5,262 nucleotides of DNA from Deltaproteobacteria bacterium (GTDB taxonomy: Bacteria; Desulfobacterota; WTBG01), in NCBI GenBank assembly GCA_013139225.1, contig WTBG01000017.1:1-5262 (forward strand), in the 5' to 3' direction. This document shows positions 1-5,262 of the stretch, in pieces. The notes under the pieces are model-generated. The model made no database searches. It was given only the letters and a program-made list of their open reading frames with translations, and was not told the origin of the DNA. The position numbers and the translations under genes are program-made. Within the stretch, counting starts at the first letter, position 1. Every line of letters begins with the position of its first letter.

Positions 1-758
1 GTGTAGATGCACTCACCGGTGAGGTCTAGGCGGCGCTGTTGCTCCTCGGTTGTGTCGACACCAGCCGCTTTTTCGGCTTGGTTCATTATTTCAGCCGAGA
101 AACTCTCGGGAAGGTTATAGCTTTTGATGATAGTGAGCATATCGACCCCTGGCGCATTCGGATAACCGATCCGCTCGGTTACTTTGCCGCACGGGTTAGT
201 ATGCGGATCATCCCACGCGGTCAACTTCACCACCACTTTTTCGCCGTCCTTCGCCTTGAGAGAATCGGCAGGAGAAACATAGATATCGCGATGAATCCGC
301 GGGTTGTCCGGACGGACAAGGATCAAGCCGTTCTGTTTGTGCAGTATGCCGACAATATTTCTGCCCGATCGCTCCAGCACCTTGATCACTACCCCAGTCT
401 GACGACCAAACCGCTCTCCGACCAGGCGAACCATCACCCGGTCGCCATCCAGAGCCGTCAGCAATCCGGCATCGAGTATCATAATGTCTTCGGTGGCGCC
501 TTCGATTTCAAGAAAGCCCCGTCCGGATCGATTGACGGAAATTGTCCCGACGGCAATATCCATCTGGTCGGCCTGTCCAATCCGTCCTCGCTTGAGTCGA
601 ACCAGACGGCCTTCATCGATGAGCTTTTTCACATGCTGCCGAAATGAGGGATACTCCCTTCGGCTGACTTTCATCGCCTGCGCCAGTTCCTGGATTCTCA
701 TCGGGTGGGCAGTCTCAGAGCGGATGAACTGTAATATTGTATCTAAAGTTAGAGCCAT
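1..758 (-). CDS. rnr: Ribonuclease R, N-terminal part (cut by left edge)
   Basis: Processive 3'-to-5' exoribonuclease of the RNase II/R family, acting in the cytoplasm on structured RNA, in mRNA decay and rRNA quality control. 252 codons are visible, about a third of the usual 700-800 residues. Seen in order: a winged-helix domain typical of RNase R (about residues 3-62, ending in the basic run RLVRLKRGR), a first OB/cold-shock domain (about 68-112, with the family signature GDRV at 105-108), a second OB domain (about 133-182), then NPCGKVTERIG and GVDMLTII (204-211), which match the conserved link before the catalytic RNB domain. The frame leaves the window at RLDLTGECIY, just before the expected Asp-rich active site, so catalysis cannot be checked. 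The ATG at 758 is chosen because the winged helix starts right after it and an in-frame TGA lies seven codons upstream. No Shine-Dalgarno sequence precedes it; see the promoter entry. RNase II is less likely because of the N-terminal winged helix. Confidence 0.93.
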   Translation of the reverse strand, partial: MALTLDTILQFIRSETAHPMRIQELAQAMKVSRREYPSFRQHVKKLIDEGRLVRLKRGRIGQADQMDIAVGTISVNRSGRGFLEIEGATEDIMILDAGLLTALDGDRVMVRLVGERFGRQTGVVIKVLERSGRNIVGILHKQNGLILVRPDNPRIHRDIYVSPADSLKAKDGEKVVVKLTAWDDPHTNPCGKVTERIGYPNAPGVDMLTIIKSYNLPESFSAEIMNQAEKAAGVDTTEEQQRRLDLTGECIY

Positions 759-764
759 GATCCA

Positions 765-793
765 ATGATAACCCGGTCACCGCTCCTAGTCAA
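765..793 (-). promoter_or_regulatory. Promoter of rnr, probably giving a leaderless mRNA
   Basis: Read on the minus strand, TTGACT (788-793) and TATCAT (765-770) are separated by exactly 17 bases. Each hexamer matches five of six consensus sigma-70 positions. Only six bases lie between the -10 box and the rnr ATG, so the usual start point falls on or next to the A of that ATG. This agrees with the absence of a Shine-Dalgarno site there. Seen: hexamers and spacing. Inferred: leaderless transcription. A second TTGACA lies 10 bases further upstream but has no matching -10 box at proper spacing. Confidence 0.6.
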
Positions 794-1191
794 GCTTAGT
801 CTGTCAAAATGGTAGTGAGATCTGAAGGCGACTGTGAACTGTGGCAAGTAAGATTTGTTTTTGAGGTTTTAAGGTTATGGAAGAAGTATGGGAAAGTTCC
901 TCTTGTGTGTCGATATTGTACTTTACATCATGCAACCGACACTTTGGTTTCTGTCTGAAAAAGTAATCCTTTCGGTCTAGGAAGGTTTCTTGAAAATGTT
1001 CTTCTTTTGTCAAATGTGTAGAGGTGCCCCCCTTGTTAATTTCTACTTTCCTGGGCTGACCCCTTTCGTTTAGGTTCGGAAATATATCTGTCATCAGAAG
1101 CAGTTGGATACAAAGGAATATGACGCAGAAGAGAAAGAGAAGGACGGTGTCACAGGTAAGGATGATGGTAAGTTCTAAATTCTAGTGATTG

Positions 1192-1208
1192 GCCACCCTT
1201 GGGGTGGC
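1192..1208. repeat. GC-rich hairpin, 7-bp perfect stem with 3-base loop
   Basis: GCCACCC and GGGTGGC form a perfect 7-bp stem around the loop TTG, extendable by one G-T pair (1191/1209). No T-tract follows on either strand, so it does not look like a standard intrinsic terminator. It lies 15 bases from a second hairpin of the same geometry. It could be half of a dispersed palindromic element, part of a small RNA, or a terminator-like structure downstream of the DUF362 gene. Confidence 0.6.
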
Positions 1209-1223
1209 TCACAACCGCCAAGC

Positions 1224-1240
1224 TCTCCGCTTTGCGGAGA
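1224..1240. repeat. Second GC-rich hairpin, 7-bp perfect stem with 3-base loop
   Basis: TCTCCGC and GCGGAGA form a perfect 7-bp stem around TTT (AAA on the other strand). Geometry matches the hairpin at 1192-1208: 17 bases in all, 7-bp stem, 3-base loop. Between the two, ACCGCC at 1214-1219 can partly pair with GGTGGC at 1203-1208 (one G-U pair and one mismatch), so a branched or alternative fold is possible. On the minus strand it begins 100 bases beyond the DUF362 stop codon, with no T-tract. Confidence 0.6.
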
Positions 1241-1340
1241 CGTAATGACTATTCTTCTTTTCATCTACTCTTCCTCACTCAGTACTTCTTGATTATTGGG
1301 GCAAATTAATTTTTCAGTCTATTTGGTTTCAGTATCCGGG

Positions 1341-2489
1341 TTATGTGGTTAAGTGTATTTTCCTAACCTCTATTTTTTTGGGGTCCGCATTCCCGATGCC
1401 CAGTTTCTCAGCCGACCAGATAATGTCGGCTTTTTCTTGTGTGATAGGAGCAATGTCCCGTTCCTTCCTCCTCGCATTTATGATTTCAAAACCGGTAAAA
1501 TCTGTAGCCACTCTGTCCTGGCTGATGATAATCTTGTGGTCTAAGCCCTGCGGGTCTGCGTGGGCATCCCCCTCGTAAATGCCCATCAGGGCATCAACCA
1601 CGACAAGTTTGGTCTTCTTCATGAGAGTCTCTCCGGCATTCACCTCAGCAATCTGAGGATTGGCATTGTGAGCGTGCATCTTTACCACAACTTCCCCCAT
1701 ATCGGGAGGGTAAATTCCAAGTACAGACTGTTCCGAGAGGCTTATTGTCCCGTACATATTCTTGAGGGCTATGGTTACTCCTGCAAAGTAGGAGGCTTTT
1801 AATGCCGGGACGTTTATCAGATAATCGATGTGCTGGCTTAAAATTCTACTGTACGACCTCACCAGATTTTCTGATTTAATGTGAACGGTAGCGTCAGGAT
1901 CGAGCCACATGTTCAGGTCAGGATAAGGCCCATGACCCACGGACCTTGCAATGCTTTTAAATGGCAAACTCATATCATGGTAGGTTCCGTAGCACCTGTA
2001 CCCCTTGTCACTTGTGTTAATCTTATAACCAGAAGCCGTGAGAAACCGCTCAAGATTGTCCCATATCAGGATGTTACTTTGTTTTATTCCGGCATCTACC
2101 ATGCTGTCAACAATTGCGTATGCCACCTGAGGGTGGGCGGGAATTTTCGGGTTAACCGAATGAACTTTGAGTCCTATTACCTCCTTCACCTTCAGGTTGG
2201 GGAATATTTCAAGCCACCCTTCCTTTGACGACTTTGTATTGGTTAAAGCCTTTATCCCCTCATCTATCATTTCCCGTACACGCCTGGAATCTATCTTGTA
2301 ACTCTCGGTTATCGCCTTCTTGTTCTCAGAAATGACTACAATGGATTTCGGGTCTGTAGGTTTCTTCGCGTCAGCGAAAATAGCTGAGGGGTTAACCGTG
2401 AGTGCTGCAGTAGCTAGAGCAGAGTTCTTAAGAAATGACCTTCTTGAGAGGGAACAATTTGAGACAGTCTTTCTCTCTTTGTGTTTCAT
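1341..2489 (-). CDS. Tat-exported DUF362 family protein
   Basis: A 382-residue protein of the DUF362 family, whose biochemical role is not established; many members sit near redox or iron-sulfur proteins. The N-terminus is a clear twin-arginine signal: SRRSFLK at residues 15-21, a hydrophobic stretch (23-38), and a likely cleavage site after FADA (41). Export in folded form to the periplasm is therefore expected, which often means a bound cofactor. The DUF362 core spans about 105-335: IGLKVH followed by HPQVAYAIVDSMVDAG (119-134), then the hallmark NVPALKASYFAGVTIALKN (226-244), then VVVDALMGIYEGD (296-308). No ferredoxin-type CxxCxxC cluster is present, unlike some longer members. AGGAGA lies six bases before the ATG, inside the end of the upstream hydrolase gene, and the two genes overlap by four bases (ATGA), indicating one operon with coupled translation. 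No intrinsic terminator follows closely. Family call is firm; substrate and partner are unknown. Confidence 0.9.
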   Translation of the reverse strand: MKHKERKTVSNCSLSRRSFLKNSALATAALTVNPSAIFADAKKPTDPKSIVVISENKKAITESYKIDSRRVREMIDEGIKALTNTKSSKEGWLEIFPNLKVKEVIGLKVHSVNPKIPAHPQVAYAIVDSMVDAGIKQSNILIWDNLERFLTASGYKINTSDKGYRCYGTYHDMSLPFKSIARSVGHGPYPDLNMWLDPDATVHIKSENLVRSYSRILSQHIDYLINVPALKASYFAGVTIALKNMYGTISLSEQSVLGIYPPDMGEVVVKMHAHNANPQIAEVNAGETLMKKTKLVVVDALMGIYEGDAHADPQGLDHKIIISQDRVATDFTGFEIINARRKERDIAPITQEKADIIWSAEKLGIGNADPKKIEVRKIHLTT

Positions 2490-3403
2490 GTCGGGTCTCC
2501 TGATTGCTTCACGTTTTTTATATCGTTGTACACTTTATGTATAACTTTTTTAAAATTCTGCTCATAAAACGGATTCTCCCCCTCGGGGAATTTGATCGAC
2601 TCGGCTGCTTTTTCTGGTGGGATATTTGCATCAACGTACTTTTTCACCTGTTTCCTGAAGGAAATAAGCTTATCGATTGAAGTTTGGATATCCTTTTTCT
2701 CGGCTATATCCATATGACCAGATATGATTTTTTCAATGTCAAGGGCTTGCATCTTCCTGAGTGAACTGATTAGCTTATCAATGTTGCTGTCATCCCGGTA
2801 ATCGGGTAGCCCTGAACCCTTGATGAAAAGGTCCCCGCTGAAGAGAACCTTTTCCTTGGGAAGGTACACAACGATATCGCCACCCGAGTGACCACCCCCG
2901 AAGAACTTAAGTTCAATAACGGTATTCCCCATATAAAGAGTCATACTCTCATCAAAGGTTATATCAGGGGGGGTAAATTTAAATTCACCTAATTGTTTAA
3001 GGCTTTCGTCAACTTTGCCCTCCTCTTGTTCTTTTCTCCTCTTAGCAATAATCTTTCTGGTAAATTCATGGGCGATAATTCTGGTTTGAGGAAGGAAGGC
3101 TTCGTTTCCTCCAACATGGTCAGTGTGCCAGTGAGTATTTATAGCATATTTTATTGGTTTGTTAGTGATTGCTTTAATCTCTTTTATCATCTCATTGGCA
3201 AAGAAAGGGATAAGCTGTGTGTCTACAACCACTACCCCTTCATCAGTCACAATGTAACCGCAGTTTGAGAAACTGAGATCGCCAATCATGTATACTCCAG
3301 GTGCTACTTCTTTACTGCGGCCTTCTCCTGCCACCGGTGAGCACTGAATGGTGATAGAAAATAGTGCTATTAAAAAAACTAGAAGATTTTTATATTGACT
3401 CAT
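2486..3403 (-). CDS. Exported metallo-beta-lactamase-fold hydrolase
   Basis: A 305-residue zinc-dependent hydrolase of the metallo-beta-lactamase superfamily. All expected metal ligands are visible: THWHTDH gives H91, H93, D95 and H96; GGGHSGGD gives H172; FSGD gives D191; SGH gives H230. The active site therefore looks intact with two metals. Residues 5-20 are a hydrophobic export signal. C21 follows ITIQ, but glutamine before the cysteine is poor for a lipobox, so a soluble periplasmic form is as likely as a lipoprotein. The mature part opens with APGVYMIGDLSFSNCGYIVTD, typical of the broad subclass that also includes class B beta-lactamases and quinoprotein-associated hydrolases; it is not assignable to a resistance enzyme from sequence alone. 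The start is supported by AAGGAG five bases upstream (3409-3414). It is the first gene of a pair, and its stop overlaps the start of the DUF362 gene. Residues 144-146 lie on a run of seven C. Confidence 0.92.
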   Translation of the reverse strand: MSQYKNLLVFLIALFSITIQCSPVAGEGRSKEVAPGVYMIGDLSFSNCGYIVTDEGVVVVDTQLIPFFANEMIKEIKAITNKPIKYAINTHWHTDHVGGNEAFLPQTRIIAHEFTRKIIAKRRKEQEEGKVDESLKQLGEFKFTPPDITFDESMTLYMGNTVIELKFFGGGHSGGDIVVYLPKEKVLFSGDLFIKGSGLPDYRDDSNIDKLISSLRKMQALDIEKIISGHMDIAEKKDIQTSIDKLISFRKQVKKYVDANIPPEKAAESIKFPEGENPFYEQNFKKVIHKVYNDIKNVKQSGDPT

Positions 3404-3434
3404 AATATCTCCTTTTCTTCATAGGCTAAAATCA

Positions 3435-3447
3435 GTTAAGCCTTAAC
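3435..3447. promoter_or_regulatory. Small perfect palindrome ahead of the hydrolase gene, possible operator
   Basis: GTTAAG and CTTAAC form perfect 6-base arms around one central base, 32 bases upstream of the hydrolase ATG. It lies in the short gap where the promoter of the hydrolase-DUF362 pair must be if that pair is transcribed independently. I cannot place convincing -35 and -10 boxes; TTGTGG and TTAACT spaced by 17 bases are the best weak match and would overlap the palindrome. A repressor site is possible, but a chance palindrome of this size is not rare. Confidence 0.25.
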
Positions 3448-3475
3448 GTACTTTCCCCACAAGCTTGATATAATT

Positions 3476-3508
3476 AAAAAGGGAAGGTAAAAACCTTCCC
3501 TTTTCTTT
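3476..3508 (-). terminator. Intrinsic terminator after the TPR gene, possibly bidirectional
   Basis: GGGAAGGT (3481-3488) and ACCTTCCC (3493-3500) form a perfect 8-bp stem with a 4-base loop. Flanking A and T runs can lengthen the stem to about 12 bp. Read on the minus strand, the hairpin is followed by a T-rich run and begins 15-25 bases after the TPR stop codon. The plus strand also has a T-rich tail (TTTTCTTTT), so it could act both ways. It separates the TPR gene from the hydrolase-DUF362 unit. Confidence 0.85.
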
Positions 3509-3522
3509 TAATCAAGGTTAAA

Positions 3523-4272
3523 TTAAGTCCCTGAGCCACTGGCCAGACCTTTTAACATCTTTTTGGCCCAGTGATGATTGGGGTTCAGTTCCAGGGTCTT
3601 TTTGTAATTCTTCTTGGCATCATCCATTTTCTTGGCCTTCTCCCAGATATACCCGATTTCGTAGTAGGCATCAGCCATCTTGGGGTCTTTTTTTAGAAGT
3701 TTTTCAAATTCTGCGATGGGTTTTTCTGGAGGAGGTTGAGGCCACCCCCCCTCAGCGATTTCAAGGGCACTTAAGAACTGGACAGTGGGGTTATCTGGTG
3801 CTAACTCTATGGCCTTGTTATAGGCCGCCTTCCGGTCGCCCACATACATCATGAGTTTCGGGAAACCCACATGGAATATTTTCCGCCGAATCACCTGAAA
3901 TTTAAGAATATTGGTATCCAGACTGTTCTCTTTAATACTCAAAGAGGTCTTGATCAGATCTAATGCTGCATCGATGTGCTTCTCTCCTTCCCCAGTTTGG
4001 TCAAACTCCTTGTCGCTTTTGATGTCAAGACAATCAGCTATGGCGAAGTGGGCTCGTGCTGCATGATAAGGGGCCAGGGGGTCTTTGGGGTTCTTCTTTG
4101 CCATCTCTTCAAAAGTCTTTACCGTTTTTTCCAATAAGGGAATATCCAGAGTCTGCCAACCCTTCTCCAGATCAGCTGCTGCACCTTTTAATGCCTCCTG
4201 TGCCTGGATTACGCCATTCATCCCAAAAATCAGTAGAATAAGCAAGACGATACACAGTACAGTTTTCCTCAT
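3523..4272 (-). CDS. Small exported TPR-repeat protein
   Basis: A 249-residue protein with a Sec signal peptide and several tetratricopeptide repeats, probably a periplasmic scaffold for protein contacts; no enzymatic motif is seen. Residues 1-24 are a basic start, a long hydrophobic core (VLCIVLLILLIFGM) and a likely cleavage after IQA. TPR-like helices are seen at about 45-80 (repeat-like PLAPYHAARAHFAIADC), 147-175 (AAYNKAIELAPDNPTVQFLSALE), 185-214 (FEKLLKKDPKMADAYYEIGYIW) and 218-241 (AKKNYKKTLELNPNHHWAKKML). The central part, 85-140, is less regular. I chose the ATG at 4272 over the longer frame starting at 4332 or 4329 because AGGAGG lies four bases before it, because the signal peptide begins there, and because the longer start would fall at the transcription start of the promoter at 4335-4363. 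An intrinsic terminator follows, so it is probably a single-gene unit. Specific partner unknown. A run of seven G (minus strand) encodes EGGW at 174-177. Confidence 0.88.
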   Translation of the reverse strand: MRKTVLCIVLLILLIFGMNGVIQAQEALKGAAADLEKGWQTLDIPLLEKTVKTFEEMAKKNPKDPLAPYHAARAHFAIADCLDIKSDKEFDQTGEGEKHIDAALDLIKTSLSIKENSLDTNILKFQVIRRKIFHVGFPKLMMYVGDRKAAYNKAIELAPDNPTVQFLSALEIAEGGWPQPPPEKPIAEFEKLLKKDPKMADAYYEIGYIWEKAKKMDDAKKNYKKTLELNPNHHWAKKMLKGLASGSGT

Positions 4273-4276
4273 AGTT

Positions 4277-4282
4277 CCTCCT
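4277..4282 (-). promoter_or_regulatory. Ribosome binding site deciding the TPR start
   Basis: AGGAGG on the minus strand, four bases before the ATG at 4272. This full-consensus site, directly ahead of a codon that begins a signal peptide, argues against the in-frame TTG/ATG at 4332/4329. A second, orphan Shine-Dalgarno-like AGGGAGGA lies at 4306-4313 in the same leader without a start codon at proper distance. Confidence 0.8.
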
Positions 4283-4334
4283 ATTATTAATGGGTTTATA
4301 ATATATCCTCCCTGTTTTATAAAAAACATCAACC

Positions 4335-4363
4335 CTTATAACAAAGTCCCTAATGCGTGTCAA
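4335..4363 (-). promoter_or_regulatory. Near-consensus sigma-70 promoter of the TPR gene
   Basis: Minus-strand TTGACA (4358-4363, perfect -35) and TATAAG (4335-4340, five of six) are separated by exactly 17 bases. Transcription should begin near 4328, giving a leader of about 55 bases before the ATG at 4272. It starts 24 bases past the stop codon of the ThDP enzyme gene, so the TPR gene can be transcribed independently. No intrinsic terminator is visible after the ThDP gene, so read-through into the TPR gene is also possible. Confidence 0.8.
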
Positions 4364-4387
4364 TACATTTTCTTTTTCAACCTATTA

Positions 4388-5262
4388 TTAAACTTTCTTT
4401 TTTCTTCCAGCCGCTATAGAGATTTCAGGATGCCAATTAGTTCCGGCTCCAGTTCCTTTTTGAGCAAGGATAGCGTCGATCAGATAGGGTTTACCATCTT
4501 TGGTTGCTTGGATAGCCCGTTTCATAGCAGGTTTTATCTGGTCAGGGCTTGATACTACTTCTCCCTTAATACCGAAACCCTCTGCTACACCAACAAAACT
4601 CACATCGGGATCTCCCAGATAACAGGCCATGTCTTTCCTTTTCTCTTGAGTATGTTGAGATAAATTGAACATTCTGTTCCGAGGACCATCATAGCTGCGG
4701 TTATTGAATACAACAATAATTACCGGGACATCGTATCGCGAGAAACTCCAGAGGGATTCCAGCTGGCCGAAGAGCATCGTTCCGTCACCTACCAGGCAGA
4801 CGACCTGGTTGTCGGGCCGGGCAATTTTCACCCCCAGGGACGCACCCACAGCCCAGCCAAGGGCAAACCCAGTTGTCTGTCCGATCAGGGTCTTTTTCCC
4901 CCTATCGAAATCCATCCAATAGTAGGGAATACGGGCATCCAGTTCGGAAACAATACAGGCATCGTCCTCCAGCACCTTATCCATCTCAACTGACAATCGT
5001 TCCCAGGAAAGGGGGCTACTGTTCCATCTTTCCTTGGCGTCCTCTTCGCGTTTCCTTTGAGGCTCCGCGAGCTGTTTTTTGACCTTCTCCAGACGGCCAG
5101 CTTTCAGGGAATCAATCCGTGTTTTGGTAAGCATCCCCTTGATAGAAGCAGTAAGCGCCTGGATTGTCTCCTTGATATCTGCTGCAATCGCTACATCAGT
5201 TGGATAGATGTTGGCAATGTCCTCATATTCAATACGGGCGTGGATGACTTTGCAGGTGTCGG
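4388..5262 (-). CDS. Thiamine-diphosphate-dependent enzyme, C-terminal part (cut by right edge)
   Basis: C-terminal 290 residues of a cytoplasmic ThDP enzyme of the acetolactate synthase/benzoylformate decarboxylase superfamily, which usually totals 540-600 residues. The first ~40 visible residues (VIHARIEYEDIANIYPTD and the following AD-K-TIQAL helix) look like the end of the central domain. A charged linker follows (about 44-80, LKAGRLEKVKKQLAEPQRKR), then the cofactor domain. The ThDP/Mg motif is complete: GDG at visible residues 158-160, then 25 residues, then NN at 186-187, followed by RSYDGPRNRM. GQTTGFALGWAVGASLG precedes it, as the glycine-rich segment does in the family. An ATG at 5134 is inside the linker and is not the true start: the frame stays open to the edge with domain-like sequence. 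The N-terminal domain with the catalytic glutamate is outside the window, so decarboxylase, carboligase or other activity cannot be chosen. NNRSY differs from the NNG common in true acetolactate synthases, so that annotation is less likely. Two stop codons in tandem (TAATAA) end the gene. Confidence 0.9.
   Translation of the reverse strand, partial: DTCKVIHARIEYEDIANIYPTDVAIAADIKETIQALTASIKGMLTKTRIDSLKAGRLEKVKKQLAEPQRKREEDAKERWNSSPLSWERLSVEMDKVLEDDACIVSELDARIPYYWMDFDRGKKTLIGQTTGFALGWAVGASLGVKIARPDNQVVCLVGDGTMLFGQLESLWSFSRYDVPVIIVVFNNRSYDGPRNRMFNLSQHTQEKRKDMACYLGDPDVSFVGVAEGFGIKGEVVSSPDQIKPAMKRAIQATKDGKPYLIDAILAQKGTGAGTNWHPEISIAAGRKKKV

Larger units (their letters stand above)
759..1340. other. 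Gene-poor gap with no convincing coding region
   Basis: This 582-base stretch separates the start of rnr from the end of the DUF362 gene. The rnr promoter occupies the left edge, and two GC-rich hairpins lie at 1192-1240. The longest open frame, 96 codons on the minus strand (804-1094), has no ribosome binding site and resembles no family I know. On the plus strand a stop-bounded run at 1074-1178 ends in a charged, coding-like stretch (EYDAEEKEKDG) but has no start codon. A 29-codon minus-strand frame at 1175-1264 has a GAGG upstream of its ATG and covers both hairpins. Composition is near 41% GC in 781-960, lower than in rnr. It may be decayed sequence or a plain spacer; no tRNA or insertion-sequence ends are visible. 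Confidence 0.6.

Noticed and set aside
12..23. Perfect 12-base palindrome CTCACCGGTGAG
   Set aside because: It lies within the ribonuclease R coding region, encoding LTGE, with no sign of regulatory context.
39..647. 202-codon open frame on the plus strand
   Set aside because: It is antisense to ribonuclease R, whose minus-strand frame has clear domain signatures over the whole span; the plus frame has no recognisable family.
804..1094. 96-codon minus-strand frame in the gap as a real gene
   Set aside because: No Shine-Dalgarno site, no recognisable domain, no operon partner; this length can arise by chance. Kept only as a possible remnant in the findings.
1192..1240. CRISPR repeats or a standard terminator
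   Set aside because: The two hairpins differ in sequence and do not repeat with spacers, and neither is followed by a T-tract.
3318..3403. Hydrolase as a classical lipoprotein
   Set aside because: The candidate lipobox ITIQ-C has glutamine just before the cysteine, which is outside the normal small-residue requirement; not excluded but not called.
4273..4332. Longer start for the TPR protein
   Set aside because: The extra codons lie at the predicted transcription start and leader, precede the signal peptide, and lack a ribosome site, whereas AGGAGG sits ahead of 4272.
4388..5134. ThDP enzyme as a complete 248-residue protein starting at 5134
   Set aside because: The frame remains open to the window edge and the extra 42 residues resemble the end of the family's central domain; the ATG lies in an inter-domain linker.

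Overview
The window reads as bacterial chromosome from a Gram-negative-type organism. Four of the five genes are well supported end to end or by long open frames, and all five lie on the minus strand. Three encode exported proteins: one with a twin-arginine signal and two with Sec-type N-termini. Clear sigma-70-type promoters and strong Shine-Dalgarno sites are visible. The gene types (a Tat-exported DUF362 protein, an exported metallo-beta-lactamase-fold hydrolase, a periplasmic TPR protein, a ThDP enzyme) would suit an anaerobe of the Desulfobacterota or a candidate phylum. That placement is a guess; nothing here fixes the taxon.

Layout, left to right. Bases 1-758 hold the first 252 codons of ribonuclease R (rnr), which runs off the left edge. 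Its promoter sits so close to the ATG that the message is probably leaderless. Bases 759-1340 hold no gene I can defend, but contain two tight GC-rich hairpins (1192-1208 and 1224-1240) overlapped by a 29-codon frame. Bases 1341-3403 are a two-gene unit: an exported metallo-beta-lactamase-fold hydrolase followed by a Tat-exported DUF362 protein, overlapping by 4 bases (ATGA). A strong intrinsic terminator at 3476-3508 separates this unit from a small exported TPR protein (3523-4272), which has its own near-consensus promoter (4335-4363). Bases 4388-5262 are the C-terminal part of a thiamine-diphosphate enzyme of the acetolactate synthase/benzoylformate decarboxylase superfamily, cut by the right edge.

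How they work together: the hydrolase and the DUF362 protein are coupled in translation and are probably both in the periplasm, so a shared envelope role is likely, but the substrate is unknown. The TPR gene and the ThDP enzyme appear to be separate transcription units in the same direction. RNase R is a housekeeping RNA-turnover gene with no visible functional link, and its segment is richer in GC (about 53% over bases 1-300, hand count) than the gap beside it (about 41% over 781-960). I see no CRISPR array, tRNA, rRNA, insertion sequence or phage gene. The most interesting points are the leaderless rnr promoter, the hairpin pair in the gap, and the overlapping exported hydrolase-DUF362 pair. 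None amounts to strong evidence for a new system.
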